Assembly: GCA_006227095.1 (NCBI GenBank)
Contig: SBFZ01000275.1
Span: 1 to 8,112, forward strand
Reading direction: 5' to 3'
Length of the DNA stretch: 8,112 nucleotides
From: Bacteroidota bacterium
GTDB taxonomy: Bacteria > Bacteroidota > Bacteroidia > Bacteroidales > VadinHA17
Both the position numbers and the translations under genes were made by a program. The notes under the pieces are model-generated. The model searched no databases. It worked only from the letters and a program-made list of their open reading frames with translations, and had not been told where the DNA came from. The stretch's first letter is position 1; each line of letters opens with the position of its first letter. Of this stretch, positions 1 to 6,121 are shown one piece after another.

Positions 1-3000
1 ATGGAACTCTACCCTGATAAGCCACGGATTGCAGGAAAGGTTGAAACGGTGCAGGTAGGTACCAAGCCGCTTAGCAATGTAACGCTGATGTTGCTGAGCA
101 ATTACCAGAGATCTTCCGATTACAATGTGCCGGTACGTACTGCGAAGACCGATGCAAAGGGATATTATGAGTTTGATAATCTTGATGTGGAGCTTGGGGA
201 TTACAATACCGAAGGTCCGACCCAGGTAATCGGTCCCGCCAGGTCATTGTTCTGTACCCCATCAGGGTTCAAGGGCGAGACGAGGTATTACGGCAAACTC
301 ATATGGGGGCAACAGATAATTGAGGATATCCTGCTGGAGCCTGACGGATTGCTGACAGGATATGTAACTGATGATAAGGGTAATGCAGTTGCAGCTGAAA
401 TACAGGTAGATGACCTTGCATTTGCTTCCACAACGCCTCTGTTTGAGTATGACCAGGCTGCGGGCGGCGGCGCTCTGCCGTCAGGCCTGCCCGGTTCAGG
501 TGGAGGAGTCCTTCCGTCGGGCTTGCCCGGCTCCGGAGGCGGAACACTCCCTTCAGGTCTCCCGGCATCAGGCGGTGGTCAGCCGACAGGCAACAACAGT
601 TCCGGTGGCGGTACCCGGCCAGTGAATATTCAGTCTTCTGGCAGCGGCATCCAGCAGGCGGGAATCCAGACGACGGGAGGAGCGATCCAGCAAACAGGCT
701 TCCAGGGTACGGCCCAGTCCATGATGCCCACAGACATTAAGCAGGTCTTCTCAGTCAAGGCACCTTCGGGTAAAGCACGCACACTTACAATCATTCCAAA
801 GAATCCCGGGTACTCATCTGAGACATTCACCGTGGATGTGCCAAAAGCCGCTTCGACCCCGGACGGCCAGGAACTGAAGCAGTATGTTGTCTACAAAATG
901 AAGAAGAGAGTGCGGTTCATGGTGGCCGAGAAACCCTCAGGGAACATGTTTATGGCATCGAACCTGAAAGCCGTTCCCAATGCAGAGGTAATACTCAAAA
1001 TACCCGGGGCTGAGATAACCCGGATGACAGATCCCAGGGGAACAGTCGTCTTTGAATTTGATAACAACGGATCCTCGTTCACATTCGATATAACCCCGCC
1101 GGAGGATTCTGACCTTGAGAGTACAACCTATACCATAAACAACGTTGAAGATACCAAAGCCGAGGTTGTTTACCCGGCTGCCCTGCTTAAAAAGGCAACA
1201 CGTATCACAGGCAAGGTATCCATTGGCAATGATCAGATGACCGGACCTCTTGAAGGTGCCACAGTCTATATTGAAACAGGTAACGGAAACCGTTTGGAAA
1301 CCAAAACAGATAAGGGTGGCAACTATACTCTGAAAAGGGTGCCAAGACAGCCTGCCCTGATTAAAGTATGGGCCTCCAAACCTAATTCTGTCCCCAATGT
1401 AATAAGCATGTCGAAGCAGATACTGTTGCAGGATAACAACGTGCTTGATTTTGTACTTGCATATGACAGGGAGATTGCCATAGAAAACATATTTGGCTTT
1501 GAGGCAGACATAAAGAATAAGGAGAAGCAGGCTGACGGCACTTACCTTGTCAGCGGTGCCCTTATTAACCTTCCGTCCAATCCCAACTTCAAACTGGCAG
1601 AGGAGAGTCAGACCATTCCCTTCACCAAACTGAAAATCAAGAAGAGCGGTACCAGCACCTCTTCAGGAGTTCCTGCAGGGGTCCCGGCCGTGACTGAGTT
1701 CAATACCGATGTAAAGGAGTTGCAACTGATGCTTAACGGGGCATTTGGCGTGCTGCAAACCCCGGCAGCCGGTGACCTGATAAAGGTAAGTTCCGAGAAC
1801 AGCAAGGGACGTATCATGGGCAAGGCCGGAATAATGAAAACATCATTCCAGTATTCCGGGAATTATATCACTTTCCAGGATAATATTCCGATATACCTGA
1901 CCGGTCAGCCCGGAAGCACCCAGTTATCTGTGGTCACCCTGACAGCAGCCGATTACCCGGCAAAAAAATGGGGTGTTGCCGGAGCCGGGGGAACAGATAT
2001 ACAGTTTAAGCTTCTCGATTTCACCGCAAAGGCCGACAGGAAGACCTCATGGCTTGAAGGTGACAGGATAGGCCTAGCCACGGTTATCAGCACCAATGAG
2101 ATCACCGGGATGGTTCCTTCAAAGCTCAGCATCACCCTTGGTGACCTGGTACTCAGACCATCAATGATAGAGACAGTTACAGGCACAAAGCCGCTGTCAT
2201 TCAAGCTTGAGAAGTGGGATTTCCAGAGCGCGGGCTGGTCACTGAATCAGAATCTGAAAGGGGTACTGATTCCTCAGGGGACTATCAAAACAGGCCTTGT
2301 TGACGTTCCGGTGAAGAGCGTCCTGATTACCCCTGACAAATTTAACGTGGGATCGTTTGAGATGTCGGACCTGACCTTCTCCGGGGTTATTCCGCTTAAC
2401 ATTCTCACGCAGAATAATTCCTTCGGGTATAATCCGAGTACCGGCTCCGATCTTAAAGGGCACTGGGAACTCAGGATTGTCGGCACTGATGGAGATCCGG
2501 GTGTATCCATCACCGGACTGCCCGGCATGGAAGCAGGTGCACAGCTGAAGTTCCAGGCATTCTCACTGCTGAGCAACGGAGAGCAAAAGATCAATATGGG
2601 AAGCCAGCAACAGGAACTGATCTTCCACAAGATTCTCAAGGTCAGGCCGATCTCCTTCTCCGGCGGGGACAGGTATTTCGAGATGGCATGTAACATTGAT
2701 CTTGATATCCCACGCATTGAAGCCGGCACCGGTGTGATCCGGTTCTCAAAGCCTGCTTCCGAAATACTGTTCCGTCTCTATCCGTTCAATGTCAGCTTCG
2801 ATGGACCCGGTGGGGTAAGATTCGTGTCGGGCATTGCGCAGGGCGACCAGAACCTCGACGCCTCGGGATTTACAGCCTCAGGCAATATCAGGGACAAGGA
2901 GGGGATCAACCTGAAGGGTAAGCTGCACCGGACAACTGGCGGAGCCTGGCTCGAGGTGGATCCCAAGGGACAAAAGATGCCACTGGGCACCGGCGCCACC

Positions 3001-3969
3001 TCACTGTCTGATATCGAGGGACGGATGGAGGTGCAGCCAGCCATAAACGACTGGTCAAAATTCACCTTCAGCGGCAAGATGACAGGCTTTAAGGGGATGC
3101 AGTCAAACCTGACAAAGACCTTCACTGTTCACGGCAGCATTACGGCAGAAAACGAAGGCCTTGGGGTTAAGAATATTTCGGGCGATTTCGGAGGGATGAA
3201 CCTGACCTATGACATCAAGAATGCCCGCCTCACCGGGAATATGGATATAGACAGGCAGCTGGGAGCATTACGGATAAAGGGCGCAGCAAACATCCTCGTA
3301 GATGCTTCGGGCTGGTACTTCCTCACGGGAGGCCAGCTGACAGCCCCCGGATTCGGAGACATGGCTGCCGGCATGCTTATCGGCGACTATCGCGCAATGG
3401 CCCCCGATGTTGTGAATACCCTGATGCAGTTCGCATATGACAAGAGGGTTCCTTCGGCATTCAGGACAGGCATCTCGGGGTTCTTCTTCACCGGGCGGAA
3501 GGATGTGCCCATCATTAATATCCCTGACTTCAGTATTGATGTCGGTGTTATGAGTGCCAGCCTGGGGCTTACCGCGGGACTTGACGGCCGCCTTTGGATG
3601 GGTTTCGACGGCAGTGGCAACGAATACGGGATAGGAGCGATGGCATTCGTGCATGCCTGGTTCAAGGCATCCTCCATAACCTGCACAAAGCTCAGCGCTG
3701 AAGCAAGGGCCGAGCTGGGCGCGACAGGAATCTATAATTCCGGTACCGGAACGTTTACAGCAGCAGGTTGCGGCAGCTTCACCATCGGGGGTTCAGCACA
3801 GCAGTGCTTCCCTACACCCTGCTGGGACGGCGTCTGCTGTACCGGATGTATCGGGGGCGGTATCAGTAAAAGCGTTAAACTGGATCTTCTCTTCGATTCA
3901 AGCGGCAATACCAGCCTCGATTTCAGCTTCGGCAACTGCAGCGGCCAGGCTAACCTGACAGGTAACTGA
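1..3969 (+). CDS. Giant extracytoplasmic modular protein with carboxypeptidase-regulatory-like domains, function unknown (5' end probably missing)
   Basis: The frame is open from the first base to a TGA at 3967-3969 (1322 residues visible). The leading Met may be internal: no signal peptide follows and a beta-sandwich starts by residue 9, although the protein looks exported. Visible parts: a carboxypeptidase-regulatory-like module (about 9-113, with TDAKGYYEF at 50-58); a second one (about 116-300) interrupted by a Gly/Pro/Ser/Gln-rich repeat tract (155-240); a beta-rich module (about 302-392, TDPRGTVVFEF); and a clear regulatory-like module (about 400-487, RITGKV to TDKGGNYTL). Residues 488-1220 are beta-rich and Gly/Ser/Thr-rich, and I do not recognise them. 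The last 95 residues hold eight of the ten cysteines (1228, 1257, 1269, 1274, 1279, 1280, 1283, 1313). I see no transmembrane helix, enzyme motif or type IX secretion sorting domain. The known folds suggest adhesion, scaffold or surface assembly; that role is inference. The reading frame is secure, the function is not. Confidence 0.85.
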   Translation: MELYPDKPRIAGKVETVQVGTKPLSNVTLMLLSNYQRSSDYNVPVRTAKTDAKGYYEFDNLDVELGDYNTEGPTQVIGPARSLFCTPSGFKGETRYYGKLIWGQQIIEDILLEPDGLLTGYVTDDKGNAVAAEIQVDDLAFASTTPLFEYDQAAGGGALPSGLPGSGGGVLPSGLPGSGGGTLPSGLPASGGGQPTGNNSSGGGTRPVNIQSSGSGIQQAGIQTTGGAIQQTGFQGTAQSMMPTDIKQVFSVKAPSGKARTLTIIPKNPGYSSETFTVDVPKAASTPDGQELKQYVVYKMKKRVRFMVAEKPSGNMFMASNLKAVPNAEVILKIPGAEITRMTDPRGTVVFEFDNNGSSFTFDITPPEDSDLESTTYTINNVEDTKAEVVYPAALLKKATRITGKVSIGNDQMTGPLEGATVYIETGNGNRLETKTDKGGNYTLKRVPRQPALIKVWASKPNSVPNVISMSKQILLQDNNVLDFVLAYDREIAIENIFGFEADIKNKEKQADGTYLVSGALINLPSNPNFKLAEESQTIPFTKLKIKKSGTSTSSGVPAGVPAVTEFNTDVKELQLMLNGAFGVLQTPAAGDLIKVSSENSKGRIMGKAGIMKTSFQYSGNYITFQDNIPIYLTGQPGSTQLSVVTLTAADYPAKKWGVAGAGGTDIQFKLLDFTAKADRKTSWLEGDRIGLATVISTNEITGMVPSKLSITLGDLVLRPSMIETVTGTKPLSFKLEKWDFQSAGWSLNQNLKGVLIPQGTIKTGLVDVPVKSVLITPDKFNVGSFEMSDLTFSGVIPLNILTQNNSFGYNPSTGSDLKGHWELRIVGTDGDPGVSITGLPGMEAGAQLKFQAFSLLSNGEQKINMGSQQQELIFHKILKVRPISFSGGDRYFEMACNIDLDIPRIEAGTGVIRFSKPASEILFRLYPFNVSFDGPGGVRFVSGIAQGDQNLDASGFTASGNIRDKEGINLKGKLHRTTGGAWLEVDPKGQKMPLGTGATSLSDIEGRMEVQPAINDWSKFTFSGKMTGFKGMQSNLTKTFTVHGSITAENEGLGVKNISGDFGGMNLTYDIKNARLTGNMDIDRQLGALRIKGAANILVDASGWYFLTGGQLTAPGFGDMAAGMLIGDYRAMAPDVVNTLMQFAYDKRVPSAFRTGISGFFFTGRKDVPIINIPDFSIDVGVMSASLGLTAGLDGRLWMGFDGSGNEYGIGAMAFVHAWFKASSITCTKLSAEARAELGATGIYNSGTGTFTAAGCGSFTIGGSAQQCFPTPCWDGVCCTGCIGGGISKSVKLDLLFDSSGNTSLDFSFGNCSGQANLTGN
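463..570 (+). repeat. Three in-frame 36-bp repeats encoding GGGxLPSGLP(G/A)S
   Basis: Three contiguous 36-nt units (463-498, 499-534, 535-570) encode GGGALPSGLPGS, GGGVLPSGLPGS and GGGTLPSGLPAS, residues 155-190 of the large protein. The peptide is nearly invariant, but most codons differ synonymously between units: unit 1 versus unit 2 has eight synonymous codon changes and one replacement. The copies are therefore old and held at the protein level, not a recent slippage product. The tract would form a flexible, extended linker. Confidence 0.9.
613..720 (+). repeat. Degenerate continuation of the 12-residue repeat (IQ-rich units)
   Basis: Residues 205-240 can be laid out as three degenerate 12-residue units: TRPVNIQSSGSG, IQQAGIQTTGGA and IQQTGFQGTAQS. 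The I/F-Q pair and the small or polar residues after it recur at the same spacing. The period equals that of the Gly-Pro repeat just upstream, but the sequence is different and the register is offset. It looks like part of the same low-complexity linker. The alignment was made by eye and the last unit is weak. Confidence 0.55.
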
Positions 3970-3996
3970 TGATTAACAATTTGTAACAGGAATACA

Positions 3997-5997
3997 ATGC
4001 ATACGAAACAATATAACAGACTCCTTATCATCCTCACCCTGTTGTTTACGCTTTCCGGACTCTGCCTGGCACAGGACCGACAGCCAACTGCAGTAGCCAC
4101 CGAAAGGGGGATGTGGATCTACCTCGGGAATGAGATCCCTGAAGGATTTGAATACCAGGTATTGAAGAGTGAGGGAAATGGTGATTTCGTTCCGCTGGGA
4201 ACGGTGGTTTACCGTGAAAATCCGGAAATCATGAAATCAACGGTTGAAAAGCTTTATCCGCTATTCAGGAACCTCGATAAACCAACAGATAGTGAGCTCT
4301 CATTCCTCCGTGATTATGCCTCCCGGAACAAAACAACAGATTCGGTATACATATCAAACCTTCCGCTGATGCACCTTCTCCTGGGCACCGCGTACTTTGA
4401 TCCGGACGTAACTGCCGGCAAGAGGTACCGATACAGGGTGGAGAAGATATCCGGCAAGGACCGCCTGTGGGAGGCGACAAGCAACACGGTGAGCTACCCT
4501 GCTGAGCCTGACCTCCCGGCGCCGCGGTTCAGCAGCAAGCAGGAGTTTACCTCACAGGTGGTGGTACGGTGGTATATCACCGGAGAAAGCAGCCTGAATT
4601 CCTTCCTTGTTTACAGAAGAGTATTCGGTAAAGGAGAATATCAGAGACTGAATATTGAACGGGGATTCAATATCTCGCAGGACACGGTTTACCTTATCGC
4701 ATCAGACACTGAGGTGCAGAACCCGGCTCTGTATGAATATTTCATCAAGCCGCTGGATATATACGGAAACAGCGGACCTGAATCGGAAGTGGTAAGCGCA
4801 GGGACAGTTGGCAGTATCAGCTTCCCTGTGCCTGATTATTTCAAAGCCAGGGGCGGAGAGACGGATCACCGGGTGGAACTCTCATGGAGATTCAGCGAGA
4901 CAGCTTATATAAACAGTATCGAGGTGTTCCGGAGCAAGACTTATGACGACGGGTTTACGAGAGTTGCACGTCTCGCGCCAGAGGACACCTCATTTACAGA
5001 TATAGTGCCCGTCGGGAATGAAAACTTCTGGTATTATCTAATTACCAGCGGCCCGAACGGCATAAGCCATCCATCGGCAAAGGTATCAGCCATGTTCAGA
5101 AACAATGGTGAAAAGCCCACGCCACCGGAGGAGACAGGTGCGGAGAGCATCAAAGGCGGAATCAAAGTGTACTGGAGCTACCATGAACCGTATGCCAAAG
5201 GGTTTTATGTTTACCGGTATGTTTATGAGACTGCTGAATTTAAGCAGGTTTCCGGATTGATCCCGGCCGGAGGGGAGATATACAGTTTTGCCGATACGGC
5301 AGGACACCTGCAAGGCAATGAAGTTTACCGCTATGCTGTCAGGACAGTTAACGATGTAGACCAGGTGAGCGAATACTCCGAAGCTGCCAGTGCCAGCCCG
5401 GGGAAAAAGGCAACTGTCGGCAGCCCGGCAAACCTGCGGTTAACAAGGAGAGACGATGGCCTGTTACTGGTATGGGACGACATGCGCCCTGCCGAACCGG
5501 TCCTGCTCGGTTACAAGGTTTTCAGGAAGGAAGATCCGGACGGCCGTTATACACTTTTACCGGGCGATACCCTGAGAAATGACATGAATTATTACCATGA
5601 TACAACCCTTGTGGCAGGTAAGTCATACAGGTATTCTGTCTCTGCCATAGATTTCTACGGTAATGAGAGTCCGCAAAGCGTTTCTGTAAAATATGTTCCA
5701 GAAGTTTCAGCCATTCTTCCTCCGGTAATCATGAGGGCTGTCAATACAGAAGAAGGGATATTGGTAAGCTGGGGTCAGGTCACCGACCAGAAGGTTGTTT
5801 CGGTAAAGGTTTACCGGTCCCGGCCGGGAATGAATCCATTGCCTGTTATCACCCTGCAGAAAACATCTGATGAGTATCTTGACAAGGCTGTTTCTGATGG
5901 CGAACTGTACACCTATGATGTCTCCGTCGTAATGGAGGGAGGCAGTGAGTCTGTGCGCAGCAGCGGGGTAACCGTCAGACGGCAGCCGAAGGATTGA
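3997..5997 (+). CDS. Secreted multi-domain fibronectin type III protein
   Basis: The protein has 666 residues. The ATG at 3997 is chosen because a standard signal peptide follows at once: Lys4 and Arg8, a hydrophobic run from about 9 to 22, and likely signal peptidase I cleavage after LCLA at residue 25. Nearly all of the rest consists of six FN3-like modules at about 31-167, 173-268, 281-367, 374-467, 477-566 and 575-661. Each has a C-strand resembling (Y/F)xVYR (FLVYRR, IEVFRS, FYVYRY, YKVFRK, VKVYRS) and a later Y-x-Y-x-V strand (RYRYRV, VYRYAV, SYRYSV, LYTYDV). Module 1 is longer because of an insertion at about 74-128. I see no catalytic domain, membrane anchor or type IX sorting domain. 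FN3 arrays usually act as spacers or bind protein or glycan; the partner here is unknown. The gene starts 27 nt after the giant gene on the same strand and is probably co-transcribed. There is only a weak AGGAA (3988-3992), too close to the start to be a good ribosome site. Confidence 0.9.
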   Translation: MHTKQYNRLLIILTLLFTLSGLCLAQDRQPTAVATERGMWIYLGNEIPEGFEYQVLKSEGNGDFVPLGTVVYRENPEIMKSTVEKLYPLFRNLDKPTDSELSFLRDYASRNKTTDSVYISNLPLMHLLLGTAYFDPDVTAGKRYRYRVEKISGKDRLWEATSNTVSYPAEPDLPAPRFSSKQEFTSQVVVRWYITGESSLNSFLVYRRVFGKGEYQRLNIERGFNISQDTVYLIASDTEVQNPALYEYFIKPLDIYGNSGPESEVVSAGTVGSISFPVPDYFKARGGETDHRVELSWRFSETAYINSIEVFRSKTYDDGFTRVARLAPEDTSFTDIVPVGNENFWYYLITSGPNGISHPSAKVSAMFRNNGEKPTPPEETGAESIKGGIKVYWSYHEPYAKGFYVYRYVYETAEFKQVSGLIPAGGEIYSFADTAGHLQGNEVYRYAVRTVNDVDQVSEYSEAASASPGKKATVGSPANLRLTRRDDGLLLVWDDMRPAEPVLLGYKVFRKEDPDGRYTLLPGDTLRNDMNYYHDTTLVAGKSYRYSVSAIDFYGNESPQSVSVKYVPEVSAILPPVIMRAVNTEEGILVSWGQVTDQKVVSVKVYRSRPGMNPLPVITLQKTSDEYLDKAVSDGELYTYDVSVVMEGGSESVRSSGVTVRRQPKD

Positions 5998-6008
5998 AAA
6001 CAAAGGTA

Positions 6009-6034
6009 GCCCTGCACCTGCGCCACGCAAGGGC
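6009..6034 (-). terminator. Candidate terminator hairpin for the peptidase gene
   Basis: GCCCT (6009-6013) pairs with AGGGC (6030-6034), and TGCG (6019-6022) pairs with CGCA (6026-6029) around a CCA loop. This gives a nine-pair GC-rich stem with a five-base bulge on one side. Read on the minus strand it is followed within a few bases by TTTGTTTT (6004-5997), which overlaps the stop codon of the FN3 gene. It lies about 90 nt past the peptidase stop. The pairing is read directly; the terminator role is inferred. Confidence 0.45.
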
Positions 6035-6077
6035 AAAGCACTACAGCGATCCTGGCAGCACTGATTTGAGGAAGTAA

Positions 6078-6119
6078 GGCAATAAGTGACCTCGCGGTTA
6101 CTGCCTGCCGTAAATTGCC
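6078..6119 (+). terminator. Candidate terminator hairpin for the FN3 gene transcript
   Basis: GGCAAT (6078-6083) is perfectly complementary to ATTGCC (6114-6119). Inside it, AGTGACC (6085-6091) pairs with GGTTACT (6096-6102) through a TCGC tetraloop with one G-T wobble. An unpaired stretch on the 3' side separates the two stems. On the plus strand the moderately T-rich GGTTATTTTAT follows (6120-6130) and runs over the peptidase stop codon. The broken stem and interrupted T tract keep confidence modest; it could also act on the minus-strand transcript. Confidence 0.4.
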
Positions 6120-6121
6120 GG

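Noticed and set aside
463..720. Collagen-like or CRISPR-like repeat
   Set aside because: The glycines do not follow a Gly-X-Y triplet period, and the DNA units are contiguous, diverged and in frame, with no spacers.
2274..2729. A 151-residue open frame on the minus strand inside the giant gene
   Set aside because: It lies wholly inside a convincing long coding frame, has no family features, and its composition looks like an antisense shadow of GC-rich third positions. The same holds for the other antisense frames across 1-5997.
3970..3996. Possible promoter in the 27-nt gap (TAACAATTTG)
   Set aside because: The spacing is TAnnnnTTTG, not TAnnTTTG, and there is too little room for an independent promoter with a leader. 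Co-transcription is simpler.
3997..4071. Possible lipoprotein signal (Cys23) at the start of the FN3 protein
   Set aside because: The residue before the cysteine is Leu (LSGLC), which does not fit the lipobox [LVI][ASTVI][GAS]C. An ordinary signal peptidase I site after LCLA fits better.
6037..6062. Direct repeat AGCACT at 6037-6042 and 6057-6062
   Set aside because: Six bases at a 20-base interval is expected by chance and matches no known operator.
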